A stretch of 64,000 nucleotides of DNA. Origin: Megalopta genalis. Its lineage: Eukaryota; Arthropoda; Insecta; Hymenoptera; Halictidae. Positions 35,415 through 48,500 of this stretch are shown piece after piece; the first letter of the stretch is position 1; the number at the start of each line of letters is the position of its first letter. The notes beneath the pieces were generated by a model. That model was not told the origin of the DNA and did not search any database. It was given only the letters and a program-made list of their open reading frames with translations. Location: NCBI RefSeq assembly GCF_051020955.1, contig NC_135022.1, positions 9,574,463-9,638,462 on the forward strand, written 5' to 3'. The position numbers and the translations under genes are program-made.

Positions 35415-36872
35415 GGAGACGCCTTTTCGCGGAGACTCTGCTGCGCGAGTTCCGTACGACCGTTGTTGGACCGCGTTCTATTCGATCTCGATTTCGTTCT
35501 CGGCACATTTTGGCACGCCGATTCGCGACGAAACCGGGAACGAACGGAACACCTTCGCCGGGCCGTCACGCCTACCGTTGCTTCGCGTCTGCTACGCGCG
35601 ACGATGGAATCGCACACGACCGGACAGATTTTAGCGCGCGATAGATTTGGCTAGAGTTCGCGTTCCTGCGATCGATTCTGCGACGAACCTCTTCTGCGAC
35701 ACCCGGGAAATCCTGGATATCCACGATATCCTGTAACCAAAGAAACGCTCTACGAAGGACGGTTCGCGGCACCGCCTCGCGAGAATACAACGAGAAGGGA
35801 GCCGGACAGAACTGGCGGGGAGGAAACGCGGCAGAACACTCGCAGAGTTTCAACGTACGCGGCCAATTCGCTCCTCGATGTAGACCGTGTTCGGTCGATT
35901 TTGTAAATAGCATTATCGTTTGCGCTTATTCCCCTCTTTTATCCGCGTTCGGACGAGTTTCTTTTTATTTCATACGGACTTCGCTCGATCGACTTTTACG
36001 CCGCGGCCGCTCGGGCAGCGAGATTCGAACAACGATCTCGATTAGAAATTGTTTTTAACGTGCTGCTGTGTAGCGAGAGGAAGCGAACCACGCGGTACGC
36101 GAACGATTAGTTTCGACGACCTCGAAGAATAGAAATCCTCTTCGATGCGAAATGTTCGCGGATCGTATCGTGGTTCGAACGGACGCAAGGAAACCGAGAA
36201 GAAGGTGCGACGGAACAAATCGGAACAAATCGGAGCAAATCGGAACAAATCGAAGATTCGTGTTTGCGAGACAAGCTAGTCGTAGGTTGACAACGAGCCA
36301 GCGTATCTTGAAAAATCCGCGCTTCTTAGATACCCGTAGGAAATTCGGTTCGCGCGGCGACGGTCGCGTACGCGCGTGTTTACGTTCGCGCAGAGCCTGG
36401 AACAATTTCGACTGCGTGCTCGACGAGCTTGTTAGTTAGGTAGAGAACTTGTTGTATTTAGAAACGTACGAATATGTTGCCGCGTGTAGTACGCCAGGCG
36501 TAACCGTGAATCGACGATTCGTCGAGCCGGCTCCGGAACGCGGTCACCGACGATCAGCTATCAAGATGGAACCAGTACACACGCTCCTTGTCCTTTGTAA
36601 ATATACGATAACAAAACTTTATGCGTAATTAGTTCGGTAAGTCGGTATACTTGAAAAATACATACATTTACTTGTACTATGTGAAAGCATGCGGTGCGTC
36701 GATAATCGCGAATCGACGGATGTAACGAGTGGTAAACTCGTAGGGCGTTCACGTTTCGAACTAAGATCGACGGTAAGAAGAATAATGTTCTCGATGCGAA
36801 GGCGTTCCGTGTGACGAACGCCGCGGATTGTTCGAGTTTGTTGTATCGTCGAATCGGTTATTTTTGAATAAA
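35415..36872 (+). other. Probable GATAe 3' UTR with AATAAA signal at 36867
   Basis: After the stop there is no further credible coding sequence. An AATAAA hexamer at 36867-36872, in an AT-richer context, is the best polyadenylation candidate and would give a 3' UTR of about 1.45 kb. Confidence 0.4.
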
Positions 36873-36954
36873 AAGGGATATTTAAGTGAACGATGCGGAA
36901 TTAGTGATGCGTTCGTAAAGAGGCCAGAGTTACGGGCCGAGGTACGCGGGCCAA

Positions 36955-37545
36955 GAGCATTCTGGGATTCTGGGAATCTGGGAATCTGGGAATCTGGGAA
37001 TCTGGAATTTTAGGAATCTGGAAATCCGAGAATCTGGAATTTTAGGAATCTAGGGGATTCTGGGATTCTGGGGATCCGGTAATTTGGGATTCTGAGAATT
37101 TGGGAATCTGAGATTCTAGGAATCTGAGATTCTAGGAATCTGGGAATCTGGGAATCTGAGATTCTAGGAATCTGGGAATCTGGAATTCTAGGAATCTGGG
37201 AATCTGAGAATCTGGAATTTTAGAAATCTGGGAATCTGAGAATCTGGAAATTTAGGGGAATCTAGGATTCTGGGAATCCGGTAATTTGGGATTCTGAGAA
37301 TTTGGGAATCTGAGATTCTAGGAATCTGGGAATACAGGATTTTGGTAATCTGGGATTTTGGAAATTTTGGATTCTGAGAATCGGGGATTTTGGGTATTTG
37401 GGAGTCTAGGGAATCTGGGATTTTGGGATTTTGAGAATTTGGCATTCTGGGAATCTGAGATTTTGGAAATCTGCGATTCTGGGAATCTGGGATTTTGGAA
37501 ATCCGAGATTCTAGGAATCTGGCATTCTGGAAATCCGAGGTTCTG
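36955..37545. repeat. Minisatellite of GGGAATCT-type units downstream of GATAe
   Basis: Nearly 600 bp of 8-16-bp units (GGGAATCTGG, ATTCTAGGAATCTG, ATTTTGGGATT). A longer ~190-bp block is partly repeated (37045-37110 resembles 37255-37320). It lies just after the proposed GATAe polyadenylation site. Confidence 0.9.
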
Positions 37546-37957
37546 GGACCGCGCGGGATCCCGGGGCAGTCGCGGGAACGCAAACGGTCGCAACGAAACC
37601 GACCAGCTGGCGAGGAGTCGGTGTACGCGCAGGAAAACTTCATCCCTGTGTATATTCGGCGATAACGCGTAATCTCGGTTAATCTCGGTTAAAGGTTGGG
37701 ACTGGCGAGAAACGCTGGCATTGGCGTAGTCGGTTAGGGTGCCGAGCTCGCTCTCGTCCCCTTCGACGCCGTACCTTTCGAGGGACACGAGTGTCCGCTG
37801 TCTCGCAGATTCCACAGAAACCGGTGGAAAGACGATAAATTCGAAGGGCAGGAGAGGACGAAACTGCCATAAATGGGGGAAGGGGAAGGAAATGGGGAAG
37901 GATGGGAAAACTGGGAAATGGGGAAGGATGGGAAAACTGGGAAATGGAACAGAAAGC

Positions 37958-37992
<35 letters not shown>

Positions 37993-38647
37993 GAGGTTCT
38001 CGTACAGTCTCCTACAGCTGCGTACAGTCTCGCACAGTCGTTGTTACGATTGTTACCGTTGTTACCGATGTTACGACCGTGTCTCACCTGACCGCGTTAT
38101 CGGTGGAATCCCGTGTGTGCTCTGTAAGTATGACGACACCCTGCGCTCTCGAACCGCGTTGCCTCTTCTCCCGCTGTTTTCAACGATAACGCGATGCGCG
38201 CGCTCCGTATACACCTACTTACGATGGATATCTCGTTCGCCACGGTAAAAAGTAAACCGATGCCGAGTCGGTGACGGTGCCCCGCTCTCGGGGAAAATAC
38301 GTTCACGAGACCGAGCAATAAATCCCGGGTCTCTCTGCTCCGTTTCGGCGGAAAGGTAAATGCAAGCGAGAAGAGAGATAACGAAAAGGAAGCGATAGGT
38401 GGGAGAGAGGCGAAAGGACGAGGATTGGCCGAAAGCGTGGAAGCGACCGTCGACCGGGAGGCGAAGGAGTAGGAGGGTAGCTACCCCAATCGGGGTGGGT
38501 GGGGGGTCGTCCGCGGCGCGTCCGGTACCAAGATGGCGACCGGCGAACAGAGAAACGAACGCGATCGACGAATCGGCGTATCGACGCGCGCGATGCAACC
38601 GTGCTCTCTCGTCTTTCGCCTAATCGTGGTCTGTCAATATTTGACGG

Positions 38648-38650
<3 letters not shown>
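37546..38650. other. Intergenic sequence with GA run
   Basis: GGGGAAGGATGGGAAAACTG is duplicated at 37893-37940, followed by a GA run (37960-37996). No gene is supported. Confidence 0.5.

Positions 38651-38686
<36 letters not shown>
38650..38686. repeat. CT microsatellite
   Basis: About 18 CT units immediately before the candidate srp 5' noncoding exon. Confidence 0.95.
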
Positions 38687-38689
38687 ACT

Positions 38690-39077
38690 CTGCCGCCGCG
38701 GCAGCCGCTGCGGCCGTGTGTTGCGGCCGTGGCGGAATCGAAGCTTCGGTGCGACGCTACCAGGCGGCAGGCAGCAGGCATCGGACGTTGAGCGGCGGAC
38801 AGCAGCCAACAGCCGACAGCCAGCAGCCAGCAGCCAGCAAACCGTACCGAATCGTCGACGCACCTTGGTTAGCGCACCTGTGTCAAGCATTACCAGCGCA
38901 TCGCGCCTCGCCGTCTTCGCTCTCGAATCGTAACGTAACTCGCGGCCGTCTCGCGCGAGCCGACCGCCGACCCGTCGATCCTCGACGCGATACGGAATCA
39001 CGCTCTCGCCGTCAGATTTCCACGGGGTAGCCCGCTACCGCCGAAGAGCCGTGTTCTCTCTTCGGTCACCAGTTACG
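38690..39077 (+). other. Candidate 5' noncoding exon of srp
   Basis: A GC-rich block with CAGCAGCCAG repeats just after a CT microsatellite ends at a strong donor, ACG|GTAAGTCTCG (GT at 39078). It could splice to the acceptor before the srp start (44981-44982), making a 5.9-kb 5' intron. No TATA box or start was identified; this is inference from position and donor quality. Confidence 0.3.
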
Positions 39078-39399
39078 GTAAGTCTCGATTTTTCGTTATT
39101 CCCGGCAATTTCTTCTCGCCCGCCGCTCGGGAACAGAGGAATATCTCCTTCGTTCCCCGATCCCATCGCGGTTCCCGTCACGCACGTTCCTCCGCACGAC
39201 GGATCTCGGCCGGACCACGGACCCGCGAAACGCTATCGGCGTAGTTGTTCGATCTAGAAAAATTTCATCGCGCGAGGGTAGAGCAACGGGAGAGAGAGAG
39301 AGAAGAAGATAACGACGGAGATAGAGACAGAGATAGCGATTTAGATGCGAATAGAGATACAGCGAGGGAGCGTATACGTGTGTGTGTGAACGAGAAAGC

Positions 39400-39449
<50 letters not shown>

Positions 39450-42400
39450 AAGAAAGTAAAAAAGCTGATAACGATCAAGATGAAATTGCGGGCATTCGAC
39501 GAACGTTTTCCACGACTTTTATCGTGCGGCGATCGCGAATACGGAGTCGTTCTCCCGGATTATCGGCGAATCATGGAACGCGGGCGAGCTCGAACGAGCG
39601 GTTCGAGCTCGGAGCAGAAGAACGCAAGGTCCGTTTGGTAAAAATCGTAATATCGAGGCGACGAAACGATGCGTGGCGCGGCGAGGCGCGGCGAGACGAG
39701 ACGAGGCGCGACGAAGCACGGTAACGGATACAGCGCAGTATTTGGAAAGACGCAACCCGTGTCCGCGCGCCCGGTAGCACGCGTACCGTTCGAAACGAAA
39801 AACACTTGTGTTTTAAGTTCGATTCGATCGGCAACACTTGCGGCGTCCCGGTCCCGCCGCGGCTCGAACCGCGAGCCACCGTCTTTCGTTCGCCCGTTTC
39901 CCACGTACTACGCGTTCCCTCCGATTTTCTCGATTTACGCACGTTCACTTCGACGCTGGCCACGCACGGCCCGTTGTCCCGACGATCCGTCCCGCTGGTT
40001 CTCCTCGGTACGTCGCGCGCACCCTCGATCTCGCGTACGATCCTCGCTAATTGTTCTTTACGTGTACGCGGCACCCAGTCGTCGAAGCTTCGGTCCTCTT
40101 CTTCGTTGCAACAACCGGAATTGTCTCGGTGGCAACACTCCGGTTTCGACGGTCCCGCTCGCATTTCCGTTCGCGTTTCCGTTTTCTCGTTTTACCCGGG
40201 TGGATGTGGATCGATGATCTCGAACGGTGTCTGGCACGAAACTATTCGATATCGTGGCGAGATACTCCGGCAGCGCAGATATTTTATTAATCGTTAAGCA
40301 CATAGTCGCCGTAAGATAATGGAATAATATCGGGTACCAACGATAATACTGTTTGTCGCCGCGCGGGCTAATTATTCGGGTCCCGCGCGGTTCGTCCAAT
40401 CGCCTTTTTTCCTCCCCCGTGAGACGCTCGGCCGAAGCCGAGAATCGCGATGGGTCGCGTCGTCCCGTTCTAACCGGGACGCGCGGTTCTAATTTCGTTC
40501 GATTTTCCCGAGATTCCGGCACGTTGAAACGTGGAATCGCGTCGCGAACGAGTACCGTAATAATCCGTATCGTTCGCCAGCCGTCGTGGCGCGCCATTTT
40601 TATCGGTCGCGTCGCGTCGCGTCGACTTGTTTGCGCGAAATCATCGTCGGCGGATCGTTTGTTTGTTCTCGCGATGCCTCGTCGACGAGGATTTCGCGGT
40701 GGGTATAATTTAGGTAACCGGCTGGCGAGATCGCCGCGAAACTACCTCCGACGGATCGCGGCAATCATCCGGCGCCGCGGTAAATAGCGAAAATGGTGCT
40801 AAAACGTTGCTCGGCGCGAAACAATCTCTAACGAATCGCGCGATGATTCGGCGGCGCGGCGCCGCGGTGAACAGCGAAAATGGCGCTGAAACGTTGCTCG
40901 GCGCATCGACGAACGAACGGTGTTCCGCGAATCACCGCGTTGGACATTTCGAAACGCGGAAGAATCGCCGCGGCGATTTTTTTCTCTCGCGCGGCGGAAA
41001 ATTACCGCCGCGCGGCGAGAAAACTCGGTCGCCGCGGAACCGATTTCGGGGAATCGTCGGATTGCGTAACGCGGCCGTGCACGCGCCGTCGTCATCCCTT
41101 CGACTCGCGGTTGGTTGCTCGCGGACGCTCGACAAAACTCGCGACGATATTGTTAGATACGAAGCGCGGCGTTCGACGAGCGGCCGTGATCCCTCGCACG
41201 CGTACCTGTCGCCGAGCCGAAAAAAAAAATTTCGTTTTCTCCGCGATGGCCGATGACGACGATGGGACAACGATAGCGCTCGAAGGCCTACGAACGCGAT
41301 CACGTACTACACTCTCTCGCTCGCACTCGCGCGTACGCTCGTGCGTGCACGCGCGCACACAGTCGCGCCCCGATCGTCGGGGATTTTCACTGTCGCCGAT
41401 AAGGATTTCCTACTCCACTGATAAAGAAAATGACCTCGTCGCGTTCGCGATTCCATTTAGCCGTGACGCAACCCTTTTGCGCCACACGAATCGAGGCGGT
41501 TCCTCTTCAAAATTGTCAGGCTCCTCGTTCCGTCGAGCCGGCGAGAATTCGCGAAAATCGACGAAACGCGACGGTTGACCGCCTGGTGACGCGCGACGAT
41601 CGACGGAGCTGTCGTCGTCCTCTTGTCGCCGTTGTTACCTTATTTCCGTGGATTCCAGTGTCTCGTTTAGCTCGCCGGGTCGTCTCGGTCGATGAAGCAC
41701 CGTCGAACAAACGGGACCGCGAGTGCGACCACGCGGTACACGCGACGCGACGAAACGACCCCAAAGAAAGAGAGAGAGAGAGAGAGAGAAAGAGGGCGAA
41801 GAATCACAGGAGCTGAAGAGGTTCGCGACGGAACGTTCCGCGGAAATTCCGTGGTTTCGCGGCGCGGTCACCGGTGGTGCCGATAAACGGCGAATCGCTT
41901 TCGACTCGACCCCGACGACGACCGAGGTTCCTTCGACGGCGGAACTCGACCGCGAAAAGCGGAGAAACGGCCCTACGCGTTCCTGGCGGACCCGACGACT
42001 GAAATTATCATTTTAGCTGATATACTAGCTAATGTAAGGATGCAGTTTTATCTCTTATTATCATGGGAAACGAGATAAATCGCGATAGTGCCGTTTATTT
42101 TGACAACGGTATGCCTCTCACAGCCAACACGGCCGACCTCCTAACCGGTGTGCGATGGTCGCGCGCGGACGCGACGCTCACCGATTAAAACCGTGGCGAT
42201 ATTCACCCGAAACGGACGACCTTTCCGTCTTATCGCCAACTAACCCGTCGCACGCTCCGTTCCCACCTTGAACGGCGCGTCTCGCTTCGGATCTCGAACG
42301 ATCGCGAATCTTCTCGGCTGCGCCGAAACGATCGATCGATCCTTTGGGCGATCGCGTTTAGGCCTGGACCGACGACCTTGCCTTCTAGGCGCAACGGATT

Positions 42401-44185
42401 CCGTTCGACGCGGAGCCACGTGCCCGTCGCCGATGGCCGATATTTTCGAGCCGCGACGTTTTCGTAAGAACCGATGCCCGATCCCGTGTTTCGTTGACCC
42501 GATCGCGCTCGGCGGTCGAAACGTCGTCCATCTCGGCTCGTCCGTGTATCGTCCGAACGGCTACGAGTGGCTGTCGTGTCTCTATCGAAGCCTTATCGCC
42601 CGTTATCGACGACGCAACGCAAAGCAATCTGTATTTCCTTGGTTCTTCGATAAACAATTAATTTTTCGATTTCATCCTAGATAACCGTATCGACGCGGCT
42701 CCGAATCGGCTCGAGAGAACGGTCTCGCGTCGTTCGTCAACTTTCTTGCGGCTCCGTTCGTTTCGTTCGGTCGTCGTCGAACGGGGATCGCCGCCGGCGG
42801 ATCTCTGCGAAAACAGGCAAACGATTCTCGTTTTTATCTCGAATCGGCCATCGGGAATATTTGTGCCATCTATAATAAATAGTATGAAAAGAATAGTAAA
42901 TAAAATAAATAATAGAAATAAAATATAATAAATAATAATGTATATATTATTGTTATTATATTCATATATAAGAATAAACAATAATATATATATATATATA
43001 TAAGAAGCCCGTGTCCCGAACTTCTTCGGCGTCGCGACGAGGACGCCTCCAACGAAACGAACCGTCTTCCTAAGCTTCGTCGAGGTCCGTCCGATGGCCA
43101 TCGTAAACTTTTCGCAGTCTTCGTTCGACGCGGGAAACGGAAATTTATTGCGTTAATTGCCGGCCTGGTTCGAACGAAAACTTTGACCCCGGAGCTGGCG
43201 GATTCCCGGAGCGAGCCGTGAAAACGCGTCCGGTCGCCGTTTAGCCCTCGACGATGCTTCGTTTGCGAAGATGAATCAGAGCAAGCCCCGGTGACGTAAG
43301 GGACACGGCCGTTACCTGGGAACAAGGAATCCGCGAACCACGAAAAAGAAGGCGAAGGAAACGTGCGTCGATCGCGTACATCGAAGCGGGGAAGACGCGC
43401 GCGCGGACCGAGTCGGCTGGGATTCGACGGCGGTCCCGGTCGATAGGGGTCGGCGAAACGTTTGGTTGGACGCGCGGGGTACGTGGACGGGGTTTCCGGA
43501 TCCACCCCTTCGGGCGTCCCGTGACGCTTCGACGGCTCGGCGCAGGGCGATCTCTCTCGGTTCTCTCGAAGGGTGGAGGCTCGAGGGCCGAGGGGCCCTA
43601 GGATCGACGTAATTTTTCGACGGAGCGATAAGCGTCGCGCGCGTGAATCACCGCGGCAGCACCCTAATAACGTCGGTGCGCGGCGCTACTCGCAAAATGG
43701 CGTTGACAACGATGGCTAACGTGCTCCGCGACGACGACGACGACGACGGCGGTGGCGACGATGACGGGGGAAACGTTGTAAAGGGGCGAACGGGGGAAGG
43801 GCGAAGAGAACATGGACACACTTCTGTCGCCTCCCCTCGCGCACCTCACGAGCTCCACGCGCGACCTTATCTCGCTCGCTAGCTGCGAGCGGCCGTCCGT
43901 TATCGACGAACAAACAAACGGACCCCTCCGTGTCGACTCTTTTTCACTCGATCGCCAGGGATTCTCGACTCGTCTTGCTCCTCTGTTTTGCCAGTTTTCC
44001 GCCGCTGGAAGGGAAAAGAGGAGACGCGGCTACGAGGAGCACCGTGTGTCGGTGTAGTCGGCCGTTCGTGCGAGCGAGCGAGCATCGCGAAAACGTTAAC
44101 AGTCGGGTGTAAAGAGCATTCGCGAGTGTCGCGTGATCGGAGCCCGAATCGGAGCGGTTTCACATCGGTCAGCCGCATAAGGTAC

Positions 44186-44239
<54 letters not shown>

Positions 44240-44980
44240 CCATCGCCGAGATCCCGAGCTCTCGTCGCTCTCCGCGCCGATTCGTTCGCAATTTTCGCGT
44301 GCAACGTCGACCGAGAAACGCCGTCGCGTTCAGGTTCGGTCGATCTTCCGTTACCATTTATCGTTGGAACCCCCGCGACTCGTCGCGCCCCCGATGCACG
44401 GTTATGGGAAAATGGTTCGCGAGACGCGCTGGCAAGGGGAAAAGCGTCGATCGCGGTCGGACGTTCGCGCCGCGACTGTCGTGCCGCGGCCGCCGCGTGC
44501 TCGGCCCGGAAGTCGGCATTGACTCGACATCGTCGATGGGAAGTGTGACGCGAGTCCGAGCAAACATTCTTTCGTTCTTTTTCTTCCGAGACGGACGAGG
44601 TGCGCCGCCGCTCCGCTCCTCTCCGCTCCGCCTCTCCGCGGCTTGTCCCTACCCTCCGTCCCTCCGCTGTTTCCCTTGCCAGGGATGATTTTCTTTCCGT
44701 GTTTCTGGCCACGCGCGCGCTCCTTCGTTCCGCTCGCCCGTCGTGTCACCCGTTCCGTCCGAAGCCGTTCGGTCGGTCGGTCTCCGGCACCGCCGAGTTC
44801 CCGTTCTCGAGACGGATCGGTCGCGTGCCACGTCTCATCCTAGTCCGAACTTCCAAACGGTACGGTCGTCGGCCGTGCATCGTCGAACGATCGCTTCGGC
44901 GCGGTTCGGTGCGGTGCGGTGCTTCGCGGTGCTTTCCGTTGCGGTGCGGTAAGCAACGATTCGCAGAACGAACTTGTTTC
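39078..44980. other. Mobile-element-poor region upstream of srp coding sequence
   Basis: Contains GA microsatellites (39397-39443, 41768-41790, 44188-44237) and an AT-rich patch (42870-43000), but none of the inverted-repeat or mariner families seen elsewhere. Open frames on both strands are Arg/Ser-rich without domains. It may be the srp 5' intron and regulatory DNA. Confidence 0.5.
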
Positions 44981-44995
44981 AGGCATCGAGGCGAG

Positions 44996-45558
44996 ATGAA
45001 GGAGAGCTTGATAAAGCGGGAGATCGAACACGAGTGGGAGGAGAGCCGTGTCGACGAGGGTTCGTCTCGGATGACCGGAAGCGGCAACGTGACCGCGGCC
45101 TCGATCGAAGAGCAGCGACAAGCGATGGAGAGCCCGCGGACGGTGATCACGGCCAGACGACACGTGCGCACGATCACGACGGCGGGCCACATCACCGAGA
45201 ACGTGCCGGAACCGGAGCCGGAGCCGGGACCCGATTCTCCGGACGCGGCCGCGATGTCCGGCAGCCTTCAGCACCAGGCGCACCATCGCCACCACCAGCT
45301 CCAACAACAGTCGCTCGAACAACAACATCGACAGTCGCGCAGCTATCGGGACGGGGACCAACAGGATCCAGGAAACCAGCAACACTTCGCGCAAATCGTG
45401 CGATCGGAGGCGGACGTTCAACAACAGCAACAGCAACACCAACATCATCGCGCCGGCGAGCAACGCGTGGTTTATCTGACCAGCAACGGGCAGGAACTGA
45501 AAGTCGAGGTGCCGGATACGTTGGAGCATACCGCGTTGTCCGTCAAGGAATCGGCGAG
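44996..45558 (+). CDS. srp: srp coding exon 1
   Basis: The start is ATG 44996 (context GCGAGATGA), 13 bases after acceptor TTGTTTCAG at 44974-44982, so the exon probably begins in 5' UTR. The product begins MKESLIKREIEHEWEESRVD and contains Gln/His-rich blocks. It ends VVYLTSNGQELKVEVPDTLE...KESA at donor GAG|GTAAGT, leaving two bases. The frame is open further upstream, but no spliced transcript would include that part if the acceptor is used. Confidence 0.75.
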
Positions 45559-48500
45559 GTAAGTCGGTTCAACGGGCTTCGTGGTGTGAAAATGATCCTT
45601 AACCTTTTTGACACGACGCGCCACTATAGTGACTTTCGCGGATGTCATCTTTCAGAACGACACGCCGCTATAGTGGCTTTTGCGGATGTCGTCTCTCTGG
45701 ACGACGCGCCACTATAGCGGCTTGCTCTAGTAGCTCACTCGCTCATCGTTCCAACCAAATAATCGTCTTCGTATGCATTGTTTCACACTTCTTTTGTCTT
45801 CGCATCGATTTACAACAGTCCACAGGGTGTCCGAAAAATGTCTCGCAATCCGGAAACGGCGGGTTCCTCGGATCGTTCGAAGCAACTTCTTCCTTTACAA
45901 AAATGTTCTCCGAGGCACCGTTAACGAGTTATCGACGAAAAACAGCGACCAATAAGAATCGAGTACGGCTGACGCGAGGCGGCCCAGCCGACCAGCGCGC
46001 GAAGCCCGGTTCCGCTCGTTGGCTCGATCGCCTCGCGCCAGCCGAGCTCGCCTCTCATTGGTCATCGTTTTTCGTTGATAACTCGTTAATGGTGCCTCGG
46101 GGAAAATTTTTGTAAAGGAAAAAGTTGCTTCAAATAACCTGAAGAACCCGCCACTTTCGGATTGCATTTTCGCTAAGGAAGAAGTTACTTGGAATGACCT
46201 CAAGATCCCACCATTTCCGGAATGCGAGACATTTTTGGGACATCCTGTAGTCTCTCGAGATTTATCGCGTGGATTTGAAGAACCGCGATTATCTTATTTG
46301 TAATTTCATAATCAACGTATACAGTGGCCCACAAAATTGTTCGTACACAATTTGAAACGCAATAACTTTTTTAAAACCGGACCAAGGGGCTTGAATTTTT
46401 GTCAGATGATAGCAGGACTAGTCTACACGACGATGACCAAAATGCTTTTTTTTAAATTTTGCTATTACTCGGAACGACGAAAGAAATAAAAGAACTTTCG
46501 TTTTTTAACTTTTTTATCCGAGCCTATAACGAAAATTTAAAAAAATGTCTCTCGTAGATCTCGGTGACTTATATGCGTGCTGAAAATTTGATCAAAATCC
46601 GTTAACGTTGTTATGAGTTATAATAAATTAAAAATGAGAAAAATCGCAGTCTTATCACGATTTTGACCAAAAACTGGAAGAAATCTGCGGTATGTTAAAT
46701 CTTTCAACGCTTGCAGCTCGACTCTGGGTTAATCGACTTTCGATAAAATTTTCATATAAGATACCGAGATCTACGAGAGGCTTTATTTTTTTAATTTTCG
46801 TTATAGGCTCGGATAAAAAAGTTAAAAGACGAAAGTTCTTCGATTTGTTTCGTCGTTCCAAGTAATAGCAAAATTTGAAAAAATCATTTTGGTGATCGTC
46901 TGTAGGCGCTGTAATTCTCGCTATCACCTGAAAAAAATTCAAGTCCCTTAATCGAGTTTTAAAAAAATTACACTGCGTTTTAGAATGTGTATAAACACAT
47001 TTGCGGCCCACTGTATACTCGATGAACGAATAAATGAGCCGTTTATTTTGAAAGTGGCACAAGTCACTTTACCGTAATGAAAACTGGTGATCTTTTAATG
47101 TTTATACGAAATTATTTATACCGAGAAAAATATATATCAATATCCCGAGATAACAAATACTAGTAAATCTTCTCGAAAGTTAGCGTTCATAATTTTAAAC
47201 GTGTCAAAACGCGAACCCTTAAATACATCGACTTAAAAGCATTAGTGACTTACGCCACTTTCAAAATAAACGGCTCATTTATCGGTGGAGCCAGAAAACA
47301 AATCAGTGTCGCCGCTTACATGGTTAACATGGTTAGTTATAAAAAAGTTTTAGAAAGTGGCATAAGTCACTTTACCGTAATGAAAAGTGGTGATTTTTTA
47401 AATGTTTATACGAAATTCTTTATACCGAGAAAAATATTTTGAAACGTGTTGAAACGCGAGAGAGAACCCTTAAATACATCGACTTAAAAACATTAGTGAC
47501 TTGCGCCACTTTCAAAAATAAACCGCTCAAATAAATCGTTTTCGGGACGAACGTCGAGATTCGGCGAATTTTCGAACGGAACGAACGAATTTTTCGAAGG
47601 TACGAGACCGCCGACGGATCGGATCGGAACGAGATGGAGAGCATGTACGTGTACGCGACGGACGGGCAACAGTTGCGAAGGGAGAGCCACAGCATCGCGA
47701 TCCAGATGCAGGACAGACGCGGCCACGCGGCCGCGAGCCAGCAGAGGTACAGTCCGCGCGAGACCGGTCAATTGGGCGGAGGAAACGGATCGACGACCGG
47801 TAGCGGGTGCGGCGGCAACGGCGGCGGTAGCAACGCCGGTAGCGGCAGCGTCGCCAGGACTTATCACCACGGGTCACCGGTGCTGGTCGGGAACACCGAC
47901 GAGTACGAAGGCCGAGCCTCGATGGGGTCCCAATCGGACGCGACGACCGCGTCGGTGTCGGCCCCGGGAACCGGGACCAGCACGGACACCGTCGCCGGAA
48001 CACCGACCGTGTCCGGGTCCGGGTCCGGTTCCGGGTCCGCGACCCCGACCGTTCAGATGGGTTCGCCCGTCGCTCCCGCGTATTCCCCGCCGATCGTCGG
48101 CGACGGTATCCACGGGTCGGCGTCCGCGGGATCGCAGCAGGCGGCGCAGCAACATCATCAGCATCCGCATCACCATATCGTGACGGGGTACACGGACGCT
48201 GTCGTCGACAGGTTCACCGTCTCCGTCGCGAACGAGAAACAGGTGTCCAGCACTTACACCACCCTGGAGACGGTCGCGATACCACCGCCGCAGGCCGTAC
48301 AGTATGCCCCGCAATACATATCAAGCAGCGAAGCGTTCCAGCAGGCTTCTGCCTACGCCTACAGCAAAACCGGGGAACAGCTGATATTGACGTATCCATC
48401 GGCCGGTCAACTGGGTCCGCGCGTCGGTGGGGTAAGTATTCTGCAGAATTATTTCAAATCCCGTGAGGAATTATTTCGGGTTGCGTAGTTACAAGTCCGT

